A stretch of 64,000 nt of DNA from Diadema setosum (lineage: Eukaryota > Echinodermata > Echinoidea > Diadematoida > Diadematidae), in assembly GCF_964275005.1 (NCBI RefSeq), contig NC_092692.1:18129506-18193505 (forward strand). Direction: 5' to 3'. The notes beneath the pieces are model-generated. The model worked only from the letters and a program-made list of their open reading frames with translations. It was not told the origin of the DNA and ran no database searches. Both the position numbers and the translations under genes were made by a program. This document shows positions 11,741 to 24,194 of the stretch, piece after piece (position 1 is the stretch's first letter; the number at the start of each line of letters is the position of its first letter).

Positions 11741-12959
11741 AAGCATAGTCACAGTTTTCTTTATCGTGGTTACCATTGGTATTAACAACTGAAAGATGTG
11801 CTAAGATTAATGGCACATTTCTTTTCTGTTTTCTTGCATGTGGAGTCAGTATTCAATGGGCCACTGACAAAATGATTTTTCAATCTTAGGTACTCACACA
11901 GCTGTTTCCGAGAGCTTAGTTGAAAATAAGAAATTTTGAGACACCCAGCAATGTGTGTCTGAGTCTTGTTACTGTGAATACACTGTAGACATGGCACCGT
12001 GTGATGCAATCAACCAAATCGCATTTTTTTTCATCACTCGTTTCATAATCATATCTTATAAGATGTTCCGAAGGTAATGAAGGACAGTATTTGATAATCA
12101 GCCTAGTGTAAGCTTGAAATGTACAATATTTCCCGTAACATGACTTGTATCCATTCCATTCTTAGAAAAATAGAAGTAGATTTACCTAGCCTTTTATACT
12201 GAGTATAATCCTTTATCCTCACCTGTGTAAAACAAGTCTTCAGCGTGAGAACGTCTCTATCAGATAACACTATTCCTTCTCTGCTCATGAATATATTTAA
12301 ATGATGTAACTAGCTCGTAATAATGAGATTCGATATATTTTATGTACACTTATTTATGTAGCTGATAAGAGAGATTTAATCAGTTATTTGGTTCCGACAG
12401 CGTGAGCAGGTCAGTTTCTAAATTGCATTTTATCTGGGGTTGGTCCTGCTTAGCAATGTTGTGCGTACTGTATAAAATTGTAACAAAGACGCCCCAAATG
12501 GAAAAAAGAAGTTCCCAACTTTTTTGTTCTGATTCCTCTTGAGTAGAAGAGGAATACATATTTGTAATAAGAAATGACACAGATATGCTAAATCTTGTCT
12601 CCCTGTGTTTATTCTGAGTAAAGTTTATGATTTCTGCTTAACTATATACCACGCAGACTCCTTCAGGAAGGAGAAGGGGGAAAATCTCGGCTGTTGTGTC
12701 GTCACTTTCATTCTGAATCAAAAAATAATTACCACCAGTAAAATCGAAATTAATTTAAATTGCAAATATGACTGAAAGTAGATTTCATAAGATGAAAGAG
12801 TAATGTTAAATATGGATCACTGCACCCTTCAAGTATTTTAACAAGAGAGAGGTGGGGGTATATATGCGTGCGAGTGTAGTGTGTTGCGTTTTCGGTTTTA
12901 CCGTTTCCGTTCGGCAAGTGTTGGTGCAGGAATGATCCATTCAAAGATCAGTGGTGGTT

Positions 12960-13014
12960 TGTGTGTGTGTTTGTGTGTGTGTGTGTCTGTCTGTCTGTGT
13001 CTGTGTGTTTGTTT
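12960..13014. repeat. GT-rich microsatellite
   Basis: GT runs interrupted by GTCT units. Confidence 0.85.
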
Positions 13015-14334
13015 TTAGTGAAACTTTTTTGTGTGCCGTTTGTCAGCACTTTATCAAAAATGCTTATTGACAGACAATGTAAAATGTGACAATTGATTTT
13101 GATTGACCGAATCGTTCTTGTCACTGGACGATTTAAACACATGTACTGGATTTTTAAAGACCCACTCAAAAGCAAAATACTTTAGTAATGCCTTCTAATA
13201 TAAAGTTACAGCATGAAAGAATGATTATTAAGCTGAGGATTATCAGGAAAACAGGTTACTAAGATGATATTTCAAATTCAGTCGGAAGATTGGAAATGCA
13301 TCTATTCAGTCTTTCAGCGATCTCTGTTTAAATTTTGCTGTTGATTAAACCAATCATTAGGATGGATGGTGTCGACATGCATAATATGTATATGTATCTT
13401 CAAAGATATTGAACCATGGTCATTGTAATAGATAGGTGTTAAAGAGCAATAAGATGCCAAGCATTCTTTGAAAATGCAACTCTTGTATAAAATCAAACAT
13501 TCAAAGGACAGTAGTAACACGTCGTTTGCGTTTTATGGGTGTCCAGCTTTTAATAAATGTAGACAGTACTGAACTGTAAAGGTGATCATTTGCCTTTGAT
13601 AGGACTTGAAAATCAAATCGTATCGAATGCACTCAAATTGTTTTAACATACTAATTGAACTTTACTTGGTATATGAACGACAGCTTATCGCCCAATGTAA
13701 TCACAAAAGTTAAATGATATAAACCTAAGCTTGTTTCTATAGTGACGACATTGACCTCTAATGAATTTGCCGTTTTATGTAAACTTCAAATATAAACTTG
13801 TACGAAAGAAATGACGTAGCATAAATACAAAAACCATAACACAGTGATATAATGCATAAACAAAGTTATAGGCAGACGACACACATCATCATCATCATGA
13901 TGAGCACTAAGCAAGATGAGGAATAAATCGCTTGTATTTTTTATTTTTTCGGACACTAAAAATGACTGGTTTTCCTTTCAAAAATGTGGTATCCCGAGTA
14001 TCTGTTCGCGCTCTGGAACCGTCGCTCACGACGCATTCAGTGATAGAAAAGCGAGCTTTTTAGATTTGTTAAGCTGATGTTCATGACGCGCCTCCTCCTG
14101 CCCGGGTTGGACAATGGAAACAGTTGTTTCGCGCGTATGCAGAAACCATTTTTGAATGTCGGTCGGTGTGGCGATTGCTCCCCGATCTGCATGCCGATTT
14201 AAAAGATAGGATAGTGATAGTAGGAATGATCCTCATTTTAGCAGAATATGCCACACTAGAGCTTTTGAGGACGATGTTATGCGCCCTGTTTGAAATTTCT
14301 GTTTGTTTTGTTGTTTGGTTTGGTTTTATTTTCT

Positions 14335-14340
14335 GTATGA
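14335..14340 (-). terminator. Candidate polyadenylation signal of the first receptor gene
   Basis: On the minus strand AATAAA occurs about 80 bases after the receptor stop codon. Confidence 0.4.
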
Positions 14341-14419
14341 GAGAAAGACGAAATTATGATGAAGTCTTGCTGTGTTTCAAGGACCTTGCCGAATTGGACG
14401 TTGGCTAATCTTGGAAGAG

Positions 14420-15898
14420 TCATTGCTGTATGACGTCATGATGTCGCACTCTCCGCCGACATGGTCTGCAGAATATGGGCCACGACCTGAGGGCATCCAG
14501 AAACTTCCGGTTTCCTAACAAGTAGATATAGGGCATGGTGGCGTGGAAGAACGGGACCATGCTGCCCAGCGAGTACAGCGCGAAAAGTGTGTCCGGATCG
14601 ATGCTTTCGAAAACGGTCACCAATTTTACAGCCCACGTGGATACGAGGACGAAATACATCAGGATCATCATCCGCATCAGTCGATATTCAGCTCTCCTGT
14701 TGACGCTTGGATGGTCGGATGCCTTCAAGCTGGCCGCATTAGCTGTTTTCTCACTTGCGCCAGTTGCACTGTCCTTTGTAACTTCGCGGACTATCTCTTG
14801 GTTGTCACACTTTGCTTCCTTAATTCTGCATATCGACGACCCTTCCTGACAGCTGTTCACGCATGGAGTAGCAGTTGTCAGACTTGCTAACGATTGTTGC
14901 TTCTGATTTGATGCAGGCGGTGATAGAGCTGGTGACGGAAGTGTAATGGCTGCGGAATATGTTTGTTTGGAGATGATCCCAGTCAGATGGTCCACTTTCG
15001 GGATGCGAGTCCCATCACAGTCCGTGATAGATGTCGAGGGATCAGCATCCTGATTGTCCGGTGACAGGTTTGTGCTCTTGTCGGAGAGGTTTGAATTACG
15101 GGCGCACGTTGGTGCATTTCTTGATGATGTGCCTGCGATTGGTCGTGATCTTGCTACGCACTTTGTTGAATTCTCTATGCGCCTGCGACTCTTTCTAACC
15201 ACCGATATGGTAACCAAGTGACAAACTGGAACTATAACGATGGGAATAATGTCAAAGCATATTAGGTAGAAGTAAGGGAGGAAATTCATCCATGGGTATT
15301 TGTATCCATGCACATAACAGCCTTCTGAAATCTCGACTTCGGCAAAAGCGACCCGAAGCGCAGCTCTTATAAGAAACACTCCCCATGTGCTAGTTAGAAT
15401 GATTGCAATGGGACACTTCGTACAACACCGCTGATGGAACTTGTGGGGTGAAACTACCAACAAACACCGGTTGATAGCTATGTACGCAATTGTGATCATG
15501 CCTGGGTCGACCATCAGCAATTCGTATATGACGTAGCTCGCTACACACGCATTTCGATTGGCAATCATAGGATAATTCCACAATGTGATGAGGAAAATGG
15601 GATAGCACGTGGCGACGCTGAGAGTGTTAACGATCGCGAGCTGAACGATGAAGAAGTTTGCAGAAACGCGCCGAATACTGGCACGGCGAATATAAGGGAC
15701 GACAATGAAGAAATTACCCGCCATGCCGAACACAGTCGCCAACACGTAAATCAGCGAAATCCACGCTCGCAGGTTGTTGTGGCTGGTCAACCAAGCTTTC
15801 CACATCCCCGCCAGACTATCGCCGTTAGTCGTGTTCAAATTACCATCACTCTGGACGGATAGATTTAGGCGATATCGAGGAGTAAAGTTTGCCGTCAT
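14420..15898 (-). CDS. Intronless rhodopsin-type (class A) GPCR, 492 aa
   Basis: This is a seven-transmembrane receptor for an unknown ligand, expected at the plasma membrane. Translation should start at the ATG at 15898 (MTANFTPRY); the frame is open a little further but without an earlier ATG. The N-terminus has glycosylation sequons at N4, N12 and N22. Approximate helices: TM1 45-70 with the GN pair at 61-62, TM2 79-105, TM3 118-142, TM4 163-184, TM5 206-233, TM6 409-431, TM7 437-459. C118 and C194 are placed for the TM3-ECL2 disulfide. The DRY motif is replaced by NRC (143-145), NPxxY by MPYIY (455-459), and the usual TM2 aspartate by N91. Intracellular loop 3 is about 170 residues, Ser/Thr-rich and low in complexity. 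The tail has a CRPC cysteine pair suited to palmitoylation. It is a diverged relative of the two receptors at 20063-21508 and 24815-26254. Ligand and G-protein coupling cannot be read. Confidence 0.9.
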   Translation of the reverse strand: MTANFTPRYRLNLSVQSDGNLNTTNGDSLAGMWKAWLTSHNNLRAWISLIYVLATVFGMAGNFFIVVPYIRRASIRRVSANFFIVQLAIVNTLSVATCYPIFLITLWNYPMIANRNACVASYVIYELLMVDPGMITIAYIAINRCLLVVSPHKFHQRCCTKCPIAIILTSTWGVFLIRAALRVAFAEVEISEGCYVHGYKYPWMNFLPYFYLICFDIIPIVIVPVCHLVTISVVRKSRRRIENSTKCVARSRPIAGTSSRNAPTCARNSNLSDKSTNLSPDNQDADPSTSITDCDGTRIPKVDHLTGIISKQTYSAAITLPSPALSPPASNQKQQSLASLTTATPCVNSCQEGSSICRIKEAKCDNQEIVREVTKDSATGASEKTANAASLKASDHPSVNRRAEYRLMRMMILMYFVLVSTWAVKLVTVFESIDPDTLFALYSLGSMVPFFHATMPYIYLLGNRKFLDALRSWPIFCRPCRRRVRHHDVIQQ

Positions 15899-17878
15899 TT
15901 CTAACAACTCCTTAAAGTTTGTGAACTGCTTTACATAATTCCCGTGGATAAAAATGAAGGAATTTTCCTGTCCAGTTTTCCGGTTTATCGGATTTCAGAA
16001 AATTTGTTCTTTCACTGCTTGCTTAGACGTCCATTCACTAATTTTGCAGAGGATTTTTTTTTCCCTCACTCTCGAATAGCCATCTCCAAAGAAACTCCAT
16101 AGATTCTCAAAATTTTCATTCTCACTCCTTCGCGTTTCTTTCTACGAGCAAATTAGGGAGGCTTCTGGTGCTCCTATCCACTGTAACATTAATTAAGATT
16201 GGAGAATGCTGTCGTTTGGTTGACATTGCGCTCTCCGCATGACGAAACACTGCGCATGCTCATACAGACGGAGGATATTTCTAACGTGTCTTGTCTGTCC
16301 GTTGCAATTAAGATTCTGGTATTGTTCAGTTATTGACCTGCGTGTGGTCACTAATTGATGCATTATGGACAGATTCAACAATATTGCTTTGTGCAGATAA
16401 TTGCTTCTAAAAGCGAAGTGTAATTGATACCGCATGTTTGAGCACATGTTTCAGTTATGCTAATTTTTCAGTGCCACTGCTGTTGGCGAGTTGTCTACTG
16501 AATGATATCCCTGCATCAGAAGCACAATCAACTCCAGACTTCCAAATTAAAAGGGACAATAAGTATGTTTATTTCTGTAGTTTAAATCTGTTTGCAAATG
16601 ATGGAAGCTAAATTTAGCCAATCTTGCTCTACTGGTCATGGCAAAGTTGACAACAATAAAAGATCAATTAGTGGTATTATCGGTAAATGGACGTGTAAAA
16701 GTAAACGAGGACTAAAGAGAAAGATTTGTTGCACTGAAATGTTTAGAGCGTGTCTAAGCACCAGGAAAACGAATTTTTCATGAGGGTAAATTGATTTCTT
16801 TTATGGACCCTGGATACAGCGTAGCTCTAAATGAAAACCTTGTTCTGTTTCTAGATAGCAATATTCGTTTAATACAATTGTATTAAGCGAAGTGAAATCT
16901 TCGATATCGGGTCATAGACAACCTCTTGCGAGGATTTATCAATTTATTTTGTTTTGCTTTACTGCTATTTCAAGAAGATTATTTTATCCATCAGCCATTA
17001 CGACTATGCGAGGGCAATGACGTCTGATAAGGCGCCAAATGACAGGTATCAATTCCATGAATGGTTCTTCCGCGTCGGTCATGATATATAGCCCTTTATC
17101 TGGAACTAGTCTTCCCTCTCGTTTTATTCCTTATCATGATTATTGCATATTGCATGGTAACAAGTCGTAGATACGACAGTATTGATAATTATTGAAGCTA
17201 CAATTCTTATGGAAACACACAAACACGACACGCATCTTATCAAAATCTTCAGGAAAATTGACGAGTGACAGGTGTCAATTTTGTGAATGGTTATGATCAC
17301 TTGATAATGGAAGCCTATATTTATTTCTTCGAAGACTCATTATTGTGTGATGCATCGACTGGCTGCGTATATCTATAACTAGCATCGATGCTTTGCTGAA
17401 ACTACCAGAAAAAAATACAAGTAGACACACACATCAACACATCACACACTGTGATTGATCAAATCTCCAGAAAAAGTAGAGCAAGCGTATATATAAGATT
17501 CATCACTGGTTTAGACAATATGGATGGCAGTCGAGAGTATTATACGAGAGGTCTAGGGAGTTGATCTGATTTCTGCATCTACTTTTCTGCAGGATATTTA
17601 GAAATATGAGCATGAAAGATGGGTATAGTAATAATTATGGAAGAAAATACTTCTCTGTACAATTGGTTCTTGTACATTTTCTACAAAATACGACAGTCTA
17701 CACGAGTGTGATGACGGAACGTAGGAAGCGTTCTCTCCTTCTTGTGTCTATTTCCCATTTGTCTCTTTTATGACTGTTTGTCAGTGTTTCCCTTCTTCAC
17801 ATCTATTATGTACAATATTTCAAAGGCGGTGTAAACATCCAAGTCTCAATAAAGAGACAAAAAGATTGATTAAGTTAA

Positions 17879-18077
17879 TATCAATGGCAGGGCTGGACAC
17901 TAAGAATCTTTTCTCCGATGGCCAGTTCGGCAACTAAAATATCCAAATTTGAAATTTGGAGACAAAAAAAAATATTGTTTTGGCGCGACATAGAGGCAAT
18001 GTAATAATGCATTTTAAATTCTAGTTGCCCGATTGCGCCACCAAAAGGTGGTGAAATTTGGCGGCCCGGCATTGATT
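17879..18077. repeat. Imperfect inverted repeat, ATCAATGGC ends
   Basis: The left end TATCAATGGCAGGGCTGGAC is matched imperfectly and inverted by GGCGGCCCGGCATTGATTTC on the right. It is about 200 bp and non-coding. Confidence 0.45.
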
Positions 18078-18088
18078 TCAGTGACCCT

Positions 18089-18214
18089 GCTGTTCTTAAA
18101 GTTAAGAACGACTTAAGAACGACGGTTGATCAGTTCTTGTGCTGAATTATTGAAATTCTGATAAGTATAGCACATCAGAACTGATCATAAGTCGTTCGTA
18201 ACTTTAAGAACAGC
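18089..18214. repeat. Short palindromic element, GCTGTTCTTAAAGTT ends
   Basis: The left arm GCTGTTCTTAAAGTTAAGAA and the right arm TCGTAACTTTAAGAACAGC are inverted. The interior contains AGAACTGATCA and TGATCAGTTCTTG, also facing each other. The whole forms a hairpin-like unit of about 125 bp. Confidence 0.75.
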
Positions 18215-18427
18215 TTTATAAAACACCCCGGGTCACGGCTAATGTCGAACCCCTGCAATGGTGGTTACAATGATATATATTATTATATACGTGTAAAATG
18301 TATTATGCTTTTCATACATTTTGTTTTTGTTTGTTTGTTTGTTTGTTTTTGTTTTACGCACGCCAGGGGTAAACAAAGACATTGATGGCCTAATACTCCT
18401 TAGTTGTACCCCTGAGGTCCTACACTG

Positions 18428-18453
<26 letters not shown>
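18428..18453. repeat. CA dinucleotide microsatellite
   Basis: A pure CA run, followed after a short gap by an AT-rich ATATAC run. Confidence 0.9.
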
Positions 18454-18458
<5 letters not shown>

Positions 18459-19321
18459 TACATATATACACATATATATATATATAAACATACATAAACC
18501 CCATTTGCTTCTCTGGCGAGTGGATCAGTATAGGTGTATTCTGCCGCCTTACACACACACACTTCTGCTCGGCGGGTTTGTCTTGTTTCCTCGCACCCAT
18601 TTTAACTTTGACACTGAGAAGAATATTAATCAAGATCACATCGTTATCAATCATCTATTTCCTATCTCTGTTATTAAATAATAACATTGCACTTCGAACC
18701 GAATTTTTTCAAAGCAAAATGAGTCATAAACATCATTGTCGGACTCAAACTGGAGGATTCAATGAAATACGACACAGTAAGACAGGAAATTTTGGACACA
18801 TAAATTGGTACATTATAGGAAATTTTATACTATGACCAGTAAACTTTACGAAAATCGATGGGATATTTCACATTTAGGAAACGATCAATTTAGTTTTTAA
18901 AACGCATGGATTACATAACAGTTATAATAACATAATCTATGATATAGGCATATAATATTATTGTGTAAACAGTTCTCGTGTGATAAAGAATACGTTTCAT
19001 AAGTCGTAACACACTATTTCACAAACGAACATGCTAAATTGATTTCTACGTTGACACAAATATTCACACAAAGTTGATGATTTTAAGATATAGACAGAAC
19101 ATAAGCTCACCGCATGTATCACAAAAGTCGGGTTTTTTTTTTTTTTAACCAAATCCATGTTATTGTCAATTCGATCAATTCATAGATCTAGAGAGTTTAA
19201 AAGTGATTCGTAATTGTAAGACATAACAAGTGCAAAAGCAGTAATTCCCTCTCTCTTTCTAAAAACTGCAGTTTTCCAATATCAGTGTAGGTGTTGATTC
19301 AAGACCAGTGCTGATCACATG

Positions 19322-19353
<32 letters not shown>

Positions 19354-19839
19354 CCAGCTCAACAAATTGTCAGGATTTTCCAAATGAGAGCAGGTGAACG
19401 TGATCAATCCCCAGCTTATCTGTGGACCGTGAATCACTCATTTGGCAATATAGAACATAGAAGCCAACATTTTTAATCAAATTCAATCAATTTGATTTAC
19501 TAAGAAGCTTCACCCCATTCTCGTGTCAATGAATGTAATGATCAGAGATGATATCTATTCACGATAAGAGTAGTATAAATGCACTCACACCAATTCAATA
19601 AACCGAAATCACATCACGACAATAAAACATGATTGAGATAATTGTTTTCATGTATCGAATACCACACGTGTACCAAGGCAACAATCGTACCACGTAAGTT
19701 TATCAGCTACTCTGACAATTTAAGAAAAAATAATAATAATAGAAAACATTTAGACACGACGAGAAAAAAAAAGATCGATGTAAAATACAATGATCATGTC
19801 CCCGGTGGGCCGGTATACGGCAGAGTACTTGTGAATCTT

Positions 19840-22160
19840 GATGCTTAAACGCAAGATACCGGGTTCGAAGCCCGCATGACGAGCACATTGGCCTGACAAA
19901 ATGCTTCATCCGCTATCCATATCATGTCCCAGCTCTAAGCCAAACTGTGACCCGGGAATAATAATAATTCGAGGGCCTTCTGTGGATTCAGTAATTTCAA
20001 TAAAGAACCCTCCTTTTGCAGATAAGACCTACCGACCCCGTTATTTTGATGATTGATCGTTTTTAGGGATTTGTTGCCTTTCGGCAGCAAGAGAACACTC
20101 TGGTTGATTTGAGGGTGTCCTGAAAATTACGATTTCCCATAAGGTAGACGTACGGCAGCAGGGCGTGACACAGAGGCATGAGTCCGCCCATAAGAAAGAG
20201 GATATGGGCGGAAGAGAGGTCGATGACTTCGAACCAGGGTAGCAACACGCCTATCCAGATTGTAATCACAATGAGGTACATGACCACCATGATCTTGATA
20301 AGCCGGAGTTCAGCCTTCCTGGAATTCTGATTCGATTTTGGCTCAATTTTGGTTCCGTCACTCCGTCCCATGACGCTGAAGAGCGTGGACTGTCGAGATT
20401 TCAGTCCGGGTCGTCGTTGTTCCGTAGAGCTAATACGCTTCGATGAGTTGTTGATGGGTGCGTCGTAGTGACTTACAGCTGGTGCGGATAAACACGTGCC
20501 AGACGTAAGATCGGTGATGACCACTGATTTCCCTCGACTGGTAGCTTTCGTCTGTGTGGTCACGGGGACAGGGCGCGACATTTGCGCATCGGTGTCTTGG
20601 CTGCACGTTGGACGATTGAGGGCGCTGCAGGGCTCAACCTCCGACACGGGACACATGGACACTGTGGTAACCATGGAAACGTCTGGGATCACGTCTGTTT
20701 TCGGGAACTCCTGTCTGGTACTTGGCTTGGAAACACGACTTTCTGCATCAACCACTATCGCCTTTGAGCCACTGCCTATGTTGGACATGTTGCGGACCTT
20801 TTTCATGCTCGATCGGATGAAGTAGAGAATTGTCAAGTGACAAACAGGTATGGCAACGCTCGGAATGCCAGAGAAAAGGATAAAGAAAAATGTGTCGAGA
20901 TAGTCTAGCCACCTGTAGCGATATCCTACCAGCTTACAGCGCGGATATGTATTGATTTCGAAGTAGATCATATGGATAATTGCCTTGCATATCAGTCCGA
21001 GCCAGTATGTCGTCATAAAGAGTACGATCATCTTCGTCTTGCAACAACGTAGATACATCTTATGTGGGGAGGCTATCAACAAGCAACGGTTGACAGCTAC
21101 GCACAGCATGCTGAAGAGGCATGGGTCAACGAACAGCATGTCGAAGAACACGTGAATTGTAACACACGTAGATCTCGTAACACCATGGCTGCCGCCGTAC
21201 ACGATGGACAGGAACACCGGATAAAACGCACAGATGTTAACAATGCTCAGAACGCTTTTGTGCACCACGAAAATGTTTGCGGTTACTCTTCTCATGGCAG
21301 CGCTTTTTGCGAAGGCGAAAATGATGAGACCGTTTCCAAAGAGCCCAAAGACAATCAAAAAAACATAGTAGAATGTAATCCCGATTTGCGTCTGCACAAA
21401 CTCGCCTTTTGCAGAATTCTCGGAGGACTTCCACAAGCTTAGGTTATAGATTTTATAGTTACTTGTGTTGTTATCGATGTAACCTTGGTCATTGTCTTCC
21501 CTATCCATGGTTGCATAGCTTAGAGGTTGATCAATAATAGGCGCGAAATCAGTACTAGTAAGAACGATCGACTGCCCAGGTAAACCAAGTTGGCAAGCAT
21601 GAACGTCACTCTATTAGCGAAATTCCAATTGAAAGTCATTGACTGAAATGGAATTCCCTACCATCTGAGTGAACAGATGTTAAACTATTCTCAATCAAAC
21701 GTGTATATACAAAAGTCTCTTCCAAAAATGTATAAACAACTGTACCACAGCACGCACATCTACAGTAGGTTTATATCCACAGTAGATGGAAAGTTCTTGT
21801 TAACTGTTCCTCTCCTCCACTCTTATCAGAACATCTTTGGCCTTTTTGCTTTATCTGCACCGTCTTATGTTATCATGTATGATGAAATCATAAAATTTAT
21901 CTCGCAAACACTTGTACGACGATACAAATGAATTAATGGTCTTTTAACGTTGAGACACCAATATCCTAGCAGCCACGGGAAACATGAGGTAAGATGAATA
22001 CTGGTGAATTGCTCGATGGACCTTAAAGCATCAACGTTTACTAGCTTTCTCCACTAAAGCTGAAGTTGCTGGACCTCACGTTATAGTTGTAGAGATGATA
22101 CCCATACCTCCCACGGTATCAACGGCACATCATCGCCAATTACTGACGGGTGAAATTGGA
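19840..22160. repeat. Tandem duplication unit A carrying receptor 2
   Basis: The flanks of receptor 2 match those of receptor 3. Downstream, CTTGATGCTTAAAC followed by a GATACCGGGTTCGAA-like stretch recurs at about 24585. Upstream, similarity continues to CTGACGGGTGAAA, found again at about 26813. The downstream flank (about 19803-19885) resembles a tRNA-derived sequence with a good B-box (GGGTTCGAAGCCC), so a decayed SINE was probably part of the unit before duplication. Boundaries are read by eye. Confidence 0.7.
20063..21508 (-). CDS. Intronless rhodopsin-type (class A) GPCR, 481 aa (tandem copy A)
   Basis: The ATG at 21508 opens MDREDNDQGY, and the corresponding position in the sister gene also starts with MD. 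Sequons lie at N13/N14 and N22. Approximate helices: TM1 41-66 (GN at 58-59), TM2 79-103, TM3 115-139, TM4 159-182, TM5 205-231, TM6 405-426, TM7 436-458. C115 and C191 can form the conserved disulfide. NRC (140-142) stands where DRY is usual, followed by the family signature IASPHKMYLRCC. LPYVY (451-455) replaces NPxxY, and TM2 has no acidic residue at the sodium-site position. Intracellular loop 3 is about 170 residues, rich in Ser/Thr/Pro. The tail has a CC pair (474-475). The transmembrane core is nearly identical to receptor 3, while loop 3 differs by substitutions and indels, which fits recent tandem duplication. Ligand unknown. Confidence 0.92.
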   Translation of the reverse strand: MDREDNDQGYIDNNTSNYKIYNLSLWKSSENSAKGEFVQTQIGITFYYVFLIVFGLFGNGLIIFAFAKSAAMRRVTANIFVVHKSVLSIVNICAFYPVFLSIVYGGSHGVTRSTCVTIHVFFDMLFVDPCLFSMLCVAVNRCLLIASPHKMYLRCCKTKMIVLFMTTYWLGLICKAIIHMIYFEINTYPRCKLVGYRYRWLDYLDTFFFILFSGIPSVAIPVCHLTILYFIRSSMKKVRNMSNIGSGSKAIVVDAESRVSKPSTRQEFPKTDVIPDVSMVTTVSMCPVSEVEPCSALNRPTCSQDTDAQMSRPVPVTTQTKATSRGKSVVITDLTSGTCLSAPAVSHYDAPINNSSKRISSTEQRRPGLKSRQSTLFSVMGRSDGTKIEPKSNQNSRKAELRLIKIMVVMYLIVITIWIGVLLPWFEVIDLSSAHILFLMGGLMPLCHALLPYVYLMGNRNFQDTLKSTRVFSCCRKATNP

Positions 22161-22735
22161 CTGTGTTTTGCTGTGTGACGACGCCAATTCTGGTATCGAT
22201 TGTACATAGTGCACTGTCATGCACATGCATGCAAATGCTATCTTGTCCACAATTATCACTTGTTTGTATGGGCCGACAGGATACTGGCCGCCCTAGACAC
22301 CCTTCCTCCAGATTTCGCTCTGTAAGCCTTTGTATACTTAGTTGTCCACTGAAAGAATCCCATGTCTTTCTCGAAAATGTCACAAAGTACGATACAGCTC
22401 ACATTAACGAATGCGAAAAGCAGCAACGACACGCTGTTGAGACAACCAAGACAACGCATCAATACAATCATGTCTGACAAAGTTTAATTTTGATTAAAAG
22501 GTAACGTTACTACGCACCGTTCGGGGGATGACAACAAGCTATCAAACCAATGTTGTTAAACACGTCTTCCTCTCTAAGATCGTTACATGATTCTCGAAGA
22601 AGCCAAACAAGGTGTCTTCACAAGGTTATCTTCAAGTGAGTCTCAAAATTGTAATTCACAAATCAATATCACTTCTGCGACCACGCAACGTACAAGACAA
22701 GATAATTACTGACAGGCCTTTTTAATTGCGCTGGC

Positions 22736-22915
22736 GAAAGAAAGAGAGAGGTGGAAGAGGGAAGAGGAGAGAGAGAAGAGGGGAGAAGAAAACAAATAAA
22801 GAGGAAGCTAGAGGGGGAGAGGGCGCAGGAGAGAGATGACAAGAGAAGTGAGGGGAGAGGGGCCGCAAAGGAGGATAATGGACACTGAGGGAGAGAGAGG
22901 AAGAGGGAGAAGGAC
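22736..22915. repeat. Homopurine-rich (GA/GGA) tract
   Basis: About 180 bases of almost only G and A on the + strand (GAGAGG, GGGAGA, AGGAAG words). Such mirror-like polypurine tracts can adopt triplex structure. Confidence 0.8.
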
Positions 22916-23223
22916 CAGGTATTAAAGGGATGCATAAAGAGAAATCTCTCTGCATTGTTGCGTAATCAACTATTGCCAAACAAAAGGTCCCTGCGCTGTT
23001 ATAGTTCAGTATTTGAGTTCCCATTAAGAGGAACCGAAGGGGAAAAAAAGAGAAGTAAGCTGCTCATTTTCATCGGCACATATTGCCATCTAATTTGGAC
23101 CTGAATGAGTTCATTAGTATTAGTATTAGTATTAGTTTGCTGTCGAGGGGACAATAAAAATTCACAAGAATCGTATGAGACTTTTGGCCTTGTTTAGCAT
23201 GTCAGGTACACATTTTGGAACAC

Positions 23224-23732
23224 TTAAAGGAAACCAAAAACCAAATATGGATATGGATTGAGTGAAAACAACAATGTTAATCGAATACATCAGTGAAAGT
23301 TTGAGGAAAATGGGGAAATCGATTAAAAAGTTATTAATTTTTTAACTTTTAGTGCCGTCATTGCTTGATAAGAATACTGCTAGAGTTCATGCCGTCTTTT
23401 ATGACAAACATAGAAAATATAAGGATGATTATACAAAATGTCACTTTTCATGAAAAGTACAGATTCCACTTGTTGCTAACTATGTTGAGGTTAATATCAT
23501 TCCCCCTGCTTTCTGATAGTGGTAAGTCAAGTGCTCTTTCATTCTGCTACAAAAGTGAAAATATTTGAAATTTCCTTTATATTTTCTTTATATTGTTGTC
23601 CATAATTACGTCATGCAGTGTAGTAGTCTCCTTATCCAGCGATTGTCTAAATTTTCCTCAAACTGATGTGTTCTACTAATATTTCCACCTTCACTTAATC
23701 CACATTTATATCTGGGCTTTGGTTTCCTTTAA
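23224..23732. repeat. MITE-like element of about 510 bp, TTAAAGGAAACC ends
   Basis: The left end TTAAAGGAAACCAAAAACCA and the right end CTTTGGTTTCCTTTAA are inverted. The similarity continues inward for about 90 bp, including ACATCAGT...TTTGAGGAAAAT and its inverted form. There is no coding capacity. Confidence 0.85.
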
Positions 23733-23915
23733 TATGGCACATGTAATGTGGCCGCGGTGGTGCACGTTTGAATTATTTTTTCTATTTACATCTGAAATCG
23801 TGGCGTTCACATTCAACTGACTGCTTAAACTGCGTACGGGAATGCCTTTGGATTAAGATGTGTAAGGTTATGATTTGTATATCTAGACATATACATACAC
23901 ACAGACATTTATATA

Positions 23916-24083
23916 CAGGGGCGGATCCAGGGAGGACCACAAACGGCGCACGCCCCCCCCCCCCCTTTATTTTTTGTTGAAACAAAAGAAATAAAAAGAA
24001 AAAAATGGGGGAGGGGTGCGTGCGCCCCCCCCTTTTTTTTGTAAACACGCCCCCTCTTTACGAAATTCCTGGATCCGCCTCTG
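23916..24083. repeat. MITE-like element, CAGGGGCGGATCCAGG ends
   Basis: The ends CAGGGGCGGATCCAGG and CCTGGATCCGCCTCTG are inverted. The interior has facing C and G homopolymer-rich arms. A diverged relative lies at 34129-34474. Confidence 0.85.
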
Positions 24084-24100
24084 ATATAAGTATGCGTGTA

Positions 24101-24106
<6 letters not shown>

Positions 24107-24137
<31 letters not shown>
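24107..24137. repeat. GT dinucleotide microsatellite
   Basis: An almost pure GT run. Confidence 0.9.
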
Positions 24138-24139
<2 letters not shown>

Positions 24140-24194
24140 CTAACATTATTATTCAAATACAGTATAAATCAAGGACAAAATTCATTCACGAGTA

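Larger units (their letters stand above)
6631..14334. other. Non-coding stretch between the proline-rich gene and the first receptor
   Basis: No supportable exon. It may include an extended 3' UTR at the left. It contains inverted-repeat elements at 7857-8018, 9472-9651 and 11351-11740 and a GT/GTCT microsatellite near 12960-13014. A short frame at 8890-9129 (+) reads cleanly but lies opposite an equally open frame and has no splice context. Confidence 0.55.
15899..20062. other. Intergenic stretch between receptors 1 and 2
   Basis: No gene seen. Probable receptor-1 promoter/5' UTR lies at the left; the right part is downstream flank of receptor 2. It holds two inverted repeats (17879-18077, 18089-18214), CA and A/TA microsatellites (18428-18453, 19321-19352) and the tRNA-like flank repeat described at 19840-22160. 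Confidence 0.5.

Noticed and set aside
22081..22480. Hydrophobic open frames that might be a broken receptor
   Set aside because: No GN, NRC or PHK signature and no match to the helices of the neighbouring receptors.
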